Assembly (NCBI GenBank): GCA_037384225.1
Contig: JARROD010000164.1
Coordinates: forward strand, 1 to 8,394
DNA from: JARROD01 sp037384225
GTDB lineage: Bacteria; Pseudomonadota; Gammaproteobacteria; Pseudomonadales; Cellvibrionaceae
DNA length: 8,394 bases
Direction of reading: 5' to 3'
Part shown: positions 1-6,084 of the stretch, one piece after another
Position numbering within the stretch: the first letter of the stretch is position 1
Layout of the letters: each line of letters starts with the position of its first letter
Notes under the pieces: generated by a model
The model's input: only the letters and a program-made list of their open reading frames with translations
What the model was told of the DNA's origin: nothing
Database searches by the model: none
Program-made: the position numbers and the translations under genes

Positions 1-1193
1 TACTCAATGATTTTGGCAACGACACCGGCGCCCACAGTCCGGCCACCTTCGCGGATCGCAAAGCGCAGCCCCTCTTCCATCGCAATCGGCGCGATCAGCG
101 TCACTGTCATCTGCACATTGTCTCCCGGCATCACCATCTCTGTGCCTTCCGGCAGCTCACAGGCACCGGTCACATCCGTTGTACGGAAGTAAAACTGGGG
201 CCGGTAACCCTTGAAAAACGGCGTGTGACGACCACCTTCATCTTTCGACAACACGTAGACTTCCGCCTCAAACTTGGTGTGCGGCGTGATCGATCCCGGC
301 ACCGCCAATACCTGACCTCGCTCCACTTCGTCGCGCTTGGTACCGCGCAACAATACGCCCACGTTCTCACCGGCACGACCTTCGTCCAGCAGCTTGCGGA
401 ACATCTCCACACCTGTACAGGTGGTTTTGGTGGTGTCTTTAATACCCACAATTTCGATTTCGTCGCCCACTTTCACCACGCCGCGCTCTACCCGGCCTGT
501 GACCACCGTACCGCGACCAGAAATCGAAAATACATCCTCAATTGGCATCAAAAACGGCTGATCAATGGCCCGCTCCGGCTCCGGAATATAGGCATCCAGC
601 GTCTCAACCAGTTTTTTCACCGCTGTGGTACCCATTTCCTTGTCATCTTCACCGTTCAGCGCCATCAGCGCCGAACCGATAATGATCGGCGTGTCGTCGC
701 CGGGGAATTCGTACTGATCCAGCAGCTCGCGCACTTCCATTTCCACCAGCTCCAGCAGCTCTTCGTCGTCTACCATGTCGGCTTTATTCAAAAACACGAC
801 AATATAGGGAACCCCTACCTGACGCGACAGCAGAATGTGCTCGCGAGTCTGTGGCATGGGACCGTCGGCGGCCGAACACACCAGAATCGCCCCGTCCATT
901 TGCGCCGCACCGGTGATCATGTTTTTCACATAGTCGGCGTGCCCCGGACAGTCCACGTGCGCGTAGTGGCGGGTCGGTGAATCATACTCCACGTGGGACG
1001 TCGCAATGGTGATACCGCGCTCGCGCTCTTCCGGGGCATTGTCGATACCGTCAAATGCGACCGCCTCACCGCCCCAGACTTCCGCGCAGACCCGGGTCAG
1101 CGCGGCTGTCAGGGTGGTTTTACCGTGGTCAACGTGACCGATGGTGCCCACGTTGACGTGGGGTTTGCTACGTTCAAACTTTTCCTTTGCCAT
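1..1193 (-). CDS. tuf: Translation elongation factor EF-Tu (3' end cut inside the stop codon)
   Basis: EF-Tu is the GTPase that delivers aminoacyl-tRNA to the ribosomal A site in the cytoplasm. Reading the minus strand from ATG at 1193 gives 397 sense codons, the usual gammaproteobacterial length. The last codon is GAG at 3-5, followed by TA at 1-2, so only the final base of the stop codon lies outside the window. The start reads MAKEKFERSKPHVNVGTIGH. The G1 P-loop GHVDHGKT is at residues 19-26, the switch I segment GIDNAPEERERGIT at about 49-62, DCPGH (G3) at 81-85 and NKAD (G4) at 136-139. The C-terminus ends VGAGVVAKIIE. A good Shine-Dalgarno, GAAGGGG, lies 6 bases before the start (1200-1206). 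No frameshift was seen in the parts I translated. Its place after a Thr-Tyr-Gly-Thr tRNA cluster corresponds to tufB rather than tufA. Confidence 0.97.
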   Translation of the reverse strand, partial: MAKEKFERSKPHVNVGTIGHVDHGKTTLTAALTRVCAEVWGGEAVAFDGIDNAPEERERGITIATSHVEYDSPTRHYAHVDCPGHADYVKNMITGAAQMDGAILVCSAADGPMPQTREHILLSRQVGVPYIVVFLNKADMVDDEELLELVEMEVRELLDQYEFPGDDTPIIIGSALMALNGEDDKEMGTTAVKKLVETLDAYIPEPERAIDQPFLMPIEDVFSISGRGTVVTGRVERGVVKVGDEIEIVGIKDTTKTTCTGVEMFRKLLDEGRAGENVGVLLRGTKRDEVERGQVLAVPGSITPHTKFEAEVYVLSKDEGGRHTPFFKGYRPQFYFRTTDVTGACELPEGTEMVMPGDNVQMTVTLIAPIAMEEGLRFAIREGGRTVGAGVVAKIIE

Positions 1194-1208
1194 TGCGGAC
1201 CCCTTCTT

Positions 1209-1239
1209 TTAAATTTAGCCTTAAATTATGCTTTAAATT
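1209..1239. repeat. Three TTAAATT copies at an exact 12-bp period in the tuf leader
   Basis: TTAAATT occurs at 1209-1215, 1221-1227 and 1233-1239, so the repeat starts are exactly 12 bp apart. The middle copy overlaps the proposed tuf -10 hexamer. The stretch is strongly AT-rich. It could be a phased binding site, an UP-like or melting element, or coincidence in AT-rich DNA. No function can be assigned from the sequence. Confidence 0.45.
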
Positions 1240-1252
1240 AAGGACTGTTCAA
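1225..1252 (-). promoter_or_regulatory. Candidate sigma-70 promoter for tuf
   Basis: On the minus strand TTGAAC (1252-1247) is followed after 16 bases by CATAAT (1230-1225). These match the -35 and -10 consensus at 4 of 6 and 5 of 6 positions. Transcription would start near 1218, giving a short leader of about 25 nt that contains the GAAGGGG ribosome binding site. A separate tuf promoter is expected because a terminator-like hairpin separates tuf from the last tRNA. Confidence 0.55.
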
Positions 1253-1372
1253 AATAACCTAATAGATAATTAACCTGTGCCAATTCGAGCTGTACGCGAA
1301 TAACACCGTAACCGTACCAATATGCACACTATGCAGCACCCATAAAGCGCATGACGCATAGGTGACATGCAT

Positions 1373-1401
1373 AAAAACCACAAGAGCCATAACTCTTGTG
1401 G
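1373..1401 (-). terminator. Rho-independent terminator after tRNA-Thr(GGT)
   Basis: A perfect 9-bp stem (CCACAAGAG at 1378-1386 pairing with CTCTTGTGG at 1393-1401) encloses a 6-nt loop. On the minus strand it is followed directly by TTTTT (1377-1373). It begins 4 nt beyond the CCA end of tRNA-Thr(GGT). The orientation fits termination of the tRNA transcript before tuf. The stem is only moderately GC-rich, so some read-through into tuf is possible. Confidence 0.75.
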
Positions 1402-1405
1402 AAAC

Positions 1406-1481
<76 letters not shown>

Positions 1482-1486
1482 CAATC

Positions 1487-1560
<74 letters not shown>

Positions 1561-1596
1561 AATTCATAAAACCGTGCGTTTTAAACATATTTTTAA

Positions 1597-1680
1597 TGGT
1601 GCAGGGGGGTGGATTCGAACCACCGAAGCTTGCGCGTCAGATTTACAGTCTGATCCCTTTGGCCACTCGGGAACCCCTGC
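1597..1680 (-). tRNA. tRNA-Tyr (anticodon GTA)
   Basis: A class II tRNA of 84 nt with a long variable arm. The acceptor GCAGGGG (1680-1674) pairs with CCCCTGC (1607-1601). The anticodon arm is TCAGA-CTGTAAA-TCTGA, with anticodon GTA reading UAC and UAU. The variable arm starts CGCGCAAGC and the T arm is GGTGG-TTCGAAT-CCACC. The discriminator is A and CCA is encoded (1599-1597). A good promoter ends about 30 bp upstream of its 5' end. It corresponds to E. coli tyrU. Confidence 0.97.
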
Positions 1681-1710
1681 GAAACACTTAGTCTTACTTT
1701 AAGAGGCGCC

Positions 1711-1739
1711 ATTCTCCGCCTCCTCTGTGACCTTGTCAA
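1711..1739 (-). promoter_or_regulatory. Candidate promoter for the Tyr-Gly-Thr tRNA unit
   Basis: On the minus strand a perfect -35 TTGACA (1739-1734) is followed after 17 bases by GAGAAT (1716-1711), a 4-of-6 -10 element. A GC-rich GGCGCC then occupies the discriminator/start region. GC-rich discriminators are typical of stringently controlled stable-RNA promoters. The likely start is about 20-25 nt before the mature tRNA-Tyr 5' end. It would allow Tyr, Gly and Thr(GGT) to be made independently of the upstream tRNA-Thr(TGT). Confidence 0.65.
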
Positions 1740-1811
1740 CTGCCTTTTTCTATGTAATTCACAGACTTACGGCAGAAACTCTATTCAAACCGACAACTAG
1801 TTTAATATAAA

Positions 1812-1887
1812 TGGAGCTGGCGAGAGGAGTCGAACCCCCGACCGGCTGATTACAAGTCAGCTGCTCTACCAACTGAGCTACGCCAGC
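1812..1887 (-). tRNA. tRNA-Thr (anticodon TGT)
   Basis: A 76-nt cloverleaf on the minus strand. The acceptor GCTGGCG (1887-1881) pairs with CGCCAGC (1822-1816). The anticodon arm is GCTGA-CTTGTAA-TCAGC, with anticodon TGT reading ACA and ACG. The T arm is GGGGG-TTCGACT-CCTCT, closed with two G-U pairs. The discriminator is T and CCA is encoded (1814-1812). It lies about 70 bp after the SPOR gene with no evident terminator between, and 131 bp before tRNA-Tyr. It corresponds to E. coli thrU. Confidence 0.96.
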
Positions 1888-1898
1888 TCTATAACCAC

Positions 1899-1934
1899 TT
1901 TATAACAACGTTTACAAAAACGTTTATAACAACG
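1899..1934. repeat. 12-bp direct repeats flanking a 7-bp-arm palindrome upstream of tRNA-Thr(TGT)
   Basis: TTTATAACAACG occurs twice, at 1899-1910 and 1923-1934 (start to start 24 bp). Overlapping them is the inverted repeat AACGTTT (1907-1913) - ACAA - AAACGTT (1918-1924). There is no T-run, so it is not a classical terminator. On the minus strand each direct repeat contains TTATAA, which could serve as a -10, but I find no good -35 at the right distance. It may be an operator, a processing signal or a chance AT-rich structure. Confidence 0.5.
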
Positions 1935-1957
1935 CGTCGTGAAGTGGAGGCGGGATT

Positions 1958-2695
1958 CTAGTTAAAGTTGTCAGAGGAAGCAACAGTTGGACAGAAATTT
2001 TGTCGCCGATCTAACTCGGGATTACCGGAAAGGACCTTTTGCCAGAGATCTTCACCTAATTTCTCGGCTTCAGCCGGCTTTAAAATAGCCCAAACCTCCT
2101 TAAAAGAACGGGCAACCTCCTTAATTTCCACATCGTAACCCTGACTTTGCATCTGCTTTTGCCTGCTCAGCGCCAACGCCTGCTGGCTGAACATCCCAAA
2201 AGAGATGCCGTTGGCGAGTTCTCCCTTCGGTATCACATAGCTGTCTATACCCTTACCCTGCAGCTCATGCAGTCGCCGCAATGCCTCCTTACGTGAGACT
2301 TCAGGGGGTAAATAAACCCAAAAACCGACATCCTCCGGAATTTCCACCTCCTGGACCTCGGCGTTGATATCAAGCGCTGACATGCGTTCAACAAAATACT
2401 CCGCTTTCAGCAGTTGTTTAAAGGGGCCCACCAGTGTGCAGAGCGGTTTTTCGCTATTGGCGGCCGGCAGGGCGTCAATTTTGGCCGTCATACGCAGGCG
2501 TTTTTTCTTCTGCAGCATCGCCGCCAGCTCATTGTGTTTCAACTCGTTCAACAGGGTAATTCCCGGAACGCCTTCCAGACGACTACGCTGGGCCAGGTTG
2601 GTGTCAGCGGCGGAGGCTTTATCTCCCGGCGCCAGCAACTGCCAAACAAGCGCCACTGCATTCACAAACAGTAGGCTGAAAAATACCCAACGCAT
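1958..2695 (-). CDS. Membrane-anchored SPOR-domain protein
   Basis: A 245-aa protein beginning with a hydrophobic segment (residues 3-22, VFFSLLFVNAVALVWQLLA). This is either a signal anchor or a signal peptide with a possible cleavage region near KASAA (26-30). The rest should be periplasmic. Residues about 45-75 are charged and probably helical. Residues about 85-195 resemble a SPOR fold: LVGPF at 88-92, a helix KAEYFVERMSAL, WVYLPPEVSRKEALRRLHEL, then a second half from ISFGMFSQQALALSRQKQMQSQ to VEIKEV. SPOR domains bind denuded glycan strands of septal peptidoglycan, so a role near cell division or envelope remodelling is plausible but inferred. There are two cysteines, C86 and C235. The gene follows coaX by 77 bp. 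The ribosome binding site is weak (AGGA 13 bases upstream). An equivalent gene sits at this place in Pseudomonas, as I recall. Confidence 0.85.
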   Translation of the reverse strand: MRWVFFSLLFVNAVALVWQLLAPGDKASAADTNLAQRSRLEGVPGITLLNELKHNELAAMLQKKKRLRMTAKIDALPAANSEKPLCTLVGPFKQLLKAEYFVERMSALDINAEVQEVEIPEDVGFWVYLPPEVSRKEALRRLHELQGKGIDSYVIPKGELANGISFGMFSQQALALSRQKQMQSQGYDVEIKEVARSFKEVWAILKPAEAEKLGEDLWQKVLSGNPELDRRQNFCPTVASSDNFN

Positions 2696-2772
2696 AATGT
2701 TCAGTTTATCCTGTAATCAAATGCCTGAAAAACTTCGCCCACGCTTATTGCCGCTTTTGACCGTCAATACAA

Positions 2773-3549
2773 TCAGGGTATTGCCAGTGCCAGCCCGTCC
2801 AGAACCAGGTGGGGCAAGTGCTCACAGGCACCCCGCAAATGGTGACCAACCTCCGGGGCATCGCCTCCTGTCAGGATGACTAGAGGCAGCTCATCGCCCA
2901 CAGTTTCACCCACTAACTGTGCCAACTGCCGGCGCGACTCGGAAATCAACCCCAGAACCATCAGCATCTGCCCCTTATTAACGGCTTCACCAGTATCACG
3001 CCCCGGCATCTGCAGTTCAAGCACTTGCGCAGCGGCCACTTTCACCGCGTCCGTCTCCCTAAACAGAGCCTGACGCATTAAGTGCAGCCCAGGGACTATG
3101 TAACCGCCGAGGTGTTCACCGCTTCCGGTTACCATATCCACCGTCACAGCGCTGCCACAATCCACAACCAAACAACTGCGCCGGCAGTGATGATAGGCCG
3201 CCAATACCCCCAACCAGCGGTCGACACCAATCTTTCGAAAATCCCGGTAGCCGTTGCTCACTCCGGCGCAAACAGCGCTCACCCGGGCGAACTCCGGCTC
3301 CAATTGCCAGCTCTGCAGACACCAGCGTCGCAACATTTGATTGCGCTCGCTACCGGCGACACTGGCGATACGGATTCGGGATAATCCCTCGGCCTCAGGC
3401 ATTGCATTCAAAATGCTAACTGACTCACTTGCGTGCAGCTCGCTATCGTACAACATCGCTCCCGATGAACCCAGCTTACCAGCCGTTCTCAGTCGCCATT
3501 TGATACGGGTATTGCCCATATCCAGATCGAGTATCCAGCCCCGACTCAT
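2773..3549 (-). CDS. coaX: Type III pantothenate kinase
   Basis: CoaX phosphorylates pantothenate with ATP, the first step of coenzyme A synthesis, in the cytoplasm. It belongs to the ASKHA superfamily and acts as a dimer. The 258 aa match the family length. Visible motifs in order are DLDMGNTRIKW (8-18, phosphate loop), GVDRW (108-112), DCGSAVTVD (130-138, with the catalytic-type aspartate), GGYIVPGLHLMRQAL (148-162), GRDTGEAVNKGQ (183-194) and ILTGGDA (225-231). The ATG overlaps the birA stop by one base in TGATG, which fixes the start and implies translational coupling. In E. coli the unrelated type I kinase coaA follows birA, so this locus shows non-orthologous replacement at a conserved position. 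Type III enzymes are known to resist feedback inhibition by CoA, but nothing in the sequence here tests that. Confidence 0.96.
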   Translation of the reverse strand: MSRGWILDLDMGNTRIKWRLRTAGKLGSSGAMLYDSELHASESVSILNAMPEAEGLSRIRIASVAGSERNQMLRRWCLQSWQLEPEFARVSAVCAGVSNGYRDFRKIGVDRWLGVLAAYHHCRRSCLVVDCGSAVTVDMVTGSGEHLGGYIVPGLHLMRQALFRETDAVKVAAAQVLELQMPGRDTGEAVNKGQMLMVLGLISESRRQLAQLVGETVGDELPLVILTGGDAPEVGHHLRGACEHLPHLVLDGLALAIP

Positions 3550-4538
3550 CAGGGTGCGGCCCTGAGAGAAATTTCCCCGCCGCTGAACACCCGCTCATGG
3601 CCGTCCACCCGCACTCTAATTGCGCCGCTGTCGTTCACTCCCAGCGCTACGCCACAGTGGGCAGCTTTAGGCGTGAGCAACTCTACTACGCAATTGCGAT
3701 AGGCATCGAGTTGCTCCCACTCAGGGCGTAGAGCCGAAAAACCGCCCGCTTGAAACTCCTTAAACATAGGCAGCAAATGATTGAGAATATGGATCATCAG
3801 TTGATTGCGGGAACAGTCGCCAATGATGGATTGCACATCGACCCACTGCTGGTCGATGGTCGCTCCCGACGCCGGAGGCATGCTTACATTGACTCCGAGG
3901 CCCACCACCACCTGGCAATAGCCATCCACATCCCCAGTCATTTCAAGGAGTATTCCCGCCAGCTTGCGCCCATTCCACAGTACATCATTGGGCCATTTCA
4001 GCCGCAACCCCTCGAGCCCCGCGGCCTGCAATGCGCGCACGACCGCCACGCCCACCGCCAGACTTAAGCCTTCCAAAACCGCAATACCGCCGTCGAATCC
4101 CCAAACAGCGGATAAATATATATTTTTCCCAAAAGGGCTTACCCATGGACGACCGCGACGCCCTTTTCCAGCCGTCTGCTGTTCAGCACTGCACACGTAG
4201 CCATGAGCATTCCCCCGCGCCACTCGCTCAGCTGCGCGCACATTGGTGGAGTCCACTATTGTCTGCACATCTAACTCCAGCAACAGCGCACGGGCGTTGT
4301 CATTCAATCCGGACACGATGGTTTCCGGCCGCAGCAGCTCCAAACCACCTTCCAGACAATACCCTTTACCTTTCACCGAGTGCAGCGGCAACCCTAAAGG
4401 CTCTAGCTTTTTCAGTTGCTTCCACACTGCGGTCCGGCTGACACCCAGACAGTCTCCCAGCTCTTCTCCAGAGTGGAAACGTCCGTCGGCAAGTAACTTC
4501 AGTACCTCTTCAATATCCATACCTGCATTCATGTTCAT
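3549..4538 (-). CDS. birA: Bifunctional biotin-[acetyl-CoA-carboxylase] ligase / biotin operon repressor
   Basis: BirA activates biotin to biotinyl-5'-AMP and attaches it to the biotin carboxyl carrier protein. With its N-terminal domain it can also repress biotin synthesis genes. The 329 aa comprise a winged helix-turn-helix (about 7-65, with SGEELGDCLGVSRTAVWKQL as the HTH and KGKGYCL in the wing), the ligase domain (about 85-275) and a C-terminal SH3-like domain (about 283-325). Ligase motifs are DSTN (96-99), AGKGRRGRPW (123-132, biotinyl-AMP loop), KWPNDV (181-186), GRKLAGILLE (190-199) and GLGVNV (213-218). The winged helix makes it a group II, regulatory-type enzyme. The start is ambiguous among M1, M3 and M7. 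The only purine-rich site, GGGA (4543-4546), sits 4 bases before M1 and 10 before M3, so M3 at 4532 is a real alternative. The stop overlaps coaX. Confidence 0.96.
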   Translation of the reverse strand: MNMNAGMDIEEVLKLLADGRFHSGEELGDCLGVSRTAVWKQLKKLEPLGLPLHSVKGKGYCLEGGLELLRPETIVSGLNDNARALLLELDVQTIVDSTNVRAAERVARGNAHGYVCSAEQQTAGKGRRGRPWVSPFGKNIYLSAVWGFDGGIAVLEGLSLAVGVAVVRALQAAGLEGLRLKWPNDVLWNGRKLAGILLEMTGDVDGYCQVVVGLGVNVSMPPASGATIDQQWVDVQSIIGDCSRNQLMIHILNHLLPMFKEFQAGGFSALRPEWEQLDAYRNCVVELLTPKAAHCGVALGVNDSGAIRVRVDGHERVFSGGEISLRAAP

Positions 4539-4641
4539 AACATCCCAGGTTCGATCACCCCTGTCAGCTCTGTACAGTCAATTTTCCGCAACCACCCTCT
4601 GCGGTTATTAATTAATAGACTATAGCTACGGGTAAATACCA

Positions 4642-5877
4642 CTAATCTGCAACGCTATTAATATAGCGATGTTGATAGCGGTCACCAAGACTGGTTAGGA
4701 CTTCATAACCAAGGGTTCCCCCCGCCGCTCCCACGTCATCCACGGTGAGCTGATCGCCAAGCAGTTGGATACTACCCCGCCCTTCCTCGGGCACCTGCTC
4801 TGAGGGAACTTCGGTGATATCAAAGGAAGTTGAATCCATGGAGATCCTGCCCGCGACAGGCACCTGGATACCGGCCAGCAACCCCAGCCTGCGATTCCCC
4901 AGGGTTCTGTGGATACCGTCGGCATAGCCTCCCATCACTACCGCCAGTCGCGATGGCCGTGCCACCTTGTAGGTGGCCCCGTACCCGACACTGGCTCCGG
5001 GCCGAATATCGCGAACCTGAATAATCGGCAGATGCAGTTGCACCACGTGCTCCACAATATTTGCCTTCCCCGGCTGTGGATTAACCCCATAAATAGCGGC
5101 GCCCGGCCGCACCAGATCAAAATGCCAGTCCGTGCCCAGACAAATACCGGAGGAGTTTGCCAGGCTCAAGCGTATTCCGGGAATCAGCGAACGTATAAGT
5201 TTTGCTGCACGCTGAAAACACTGCAGCTGACTCATATTCTGGGGATGAGATGAGTCATCGGCGCAGGCTAGATGACTCATGAACAGGGTAGGGTGACACT
5301 CCAATAATAACTGCCGCTCCTGGCAGAGGTGGTAAAACATCTCCACGTCCAGACCGAGACGGGTCATTCCGGTATCAATTTTAATTGCGCACGGTGCTTG
5401 ATTTCGGCTGCTGACAGAACGCCAGCAGTGCATTTGTTCGAGGGTAAACAACACAGGTATCAGACGGTGAGTGACACAGTCAATTTCACCACCCGGACGA
5501 AAGCCGCCCAGAACATAGATTTCGGCACTGGCTTCCAGGTGCCTGCGTGCGGTAATACCTTCGTCAACAGTGGCAACAAAATAACTGCGACACCCCCCGG
5601 CATAGAGCACCCGACTGACAGGGCCCGCTCCCAGGCCATAAGCATTGGCCTTAATGACGGCACCGCATTCAGTGTCCGAGTTCAACGTACGGCGCAGGGA
5701 CTGCCAGTTTCGTTGAATTGCCCCCAAATCAACGGTAACAGTTCCGTAACGTGCACTGCTGTCACCTTCACCATAACACCCACTAGCGCAATTACTTTGC
5801 CCCTCGGCTACCGCTTTGCCCGGAATTCGCCGATCAGTCTGTAATCGCTCTATCTTCGACTCACTTGCCTCTGACAT
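4642..5877 (-). CDS. alr: Alanine racemase (PLP-dependent) with N-terminal extension
   Basis: Alr interconverts L- and D-alanine, supplying D-Ala for peptidoglycan, with pyridoxal phosphate as cofactor. The fold-type III barrel starts near residue 44 (YGTVTVDLGAI). AVIKANAYGLG (73-83) carries the PLP lysine K76. AIKIDTGMTRLG (164-175) is the segment that holds a carbamylated lysine in characterised enzymes. Further motifs are MSHLACADD (200-208), ANSSG (240-244), VRPGAAIYGVNP (256-267) and VGYGATY (297-303), with the catalytic tyrosine Y299. GRISMDSTSFDIT (343-355) and GTLGYEVLTSL (387-397) complete the C-terminal domain. At 411 aa it is longer than the usual 355-370, because of about 43 polar N-terminal residues. 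I find no in-frame ATG, GTG or TTG in the extension that would give a standard-length start. The ribosome binding site is weak. It lies 103 bp upstream of birA, the position of murB in E. coli. Confidence 0.95.
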   Translation of the reverse strand: MSEASESKIERLQTDRRIPGKAVAEGQSNCASGCYGEGDSSARYGTVTVDLGAIQRNWQSLRRTLNSDTECGAVIKANAYGLGAGPVSRVLYAGGCRSYFVATVDEGITARRHLEASAEIYVLGGFRPGGEIDCVTHRLIPVLFTLEQMHCWRSVSSRNQAPCAIKIDTGMTRLGLDVEMFYHLCQERQLLLECHPTLFMSHLACADDSSHPQNMSQLQCFQRAAKLIRSLIPGIRLSLANSSGICLGTDWHFDLVRPGAAIYGVNPQPGKANIVEHVVQLHLPIIQVRDIRPGASVGYGATYKVARPSRLAVVMGGYADGIHRTLGNRRLGLLAGIQVPVAGRISMDSTSFDITEVPSEQVPEEGRGSIQLLGDQLTVDDVGAAGGTLGYEVLTSLGDRYQHRYINSVAD

Positions 5878-6084
5878 AGACGCCTGCGCCCAAACTCAAT
5901 AAAACCTAAAAGAGTGACATCTAACCAAAGAAAGGCGCTAAAATCCAGCCCGATGGGAACTGCCGCCGCCGGGGCGTTCAGGTTTCAGGCACTGGGTAAC
6001 TCCTCGCTCGACGCTAGCGGGAAAATTCCCTTTAACCCGAACAGGAGATTTGTTAGGGGCGTACACAAAACAACTTCCGGCCCC

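Noticed and set aside
225..980. 251-aa plus-strand reading frame
   Set aside because: It lies entirely antisense to tuf, whose minus-strand frame shows every EF-Tu motif; the His-rich product is a codon-bias shadow.
4561..4577. LexA-box-like CTGT...ACAG upstream of birA
   Set aside because: The gap between half-sites is 9 bases, not the 8 of a gammaproteobacterial SOS box, and the adjacent genes are not SOS genes. The CTGTACAG palindrome is probably chance.
4586..4604. Hairpin CCGCA/TGCGG between alr and birA as an alr terminator
   Set aside because: The stem is only 5 bp with a 9-nt loop and has no T-run on the minus strand; not enough to call a terminator.
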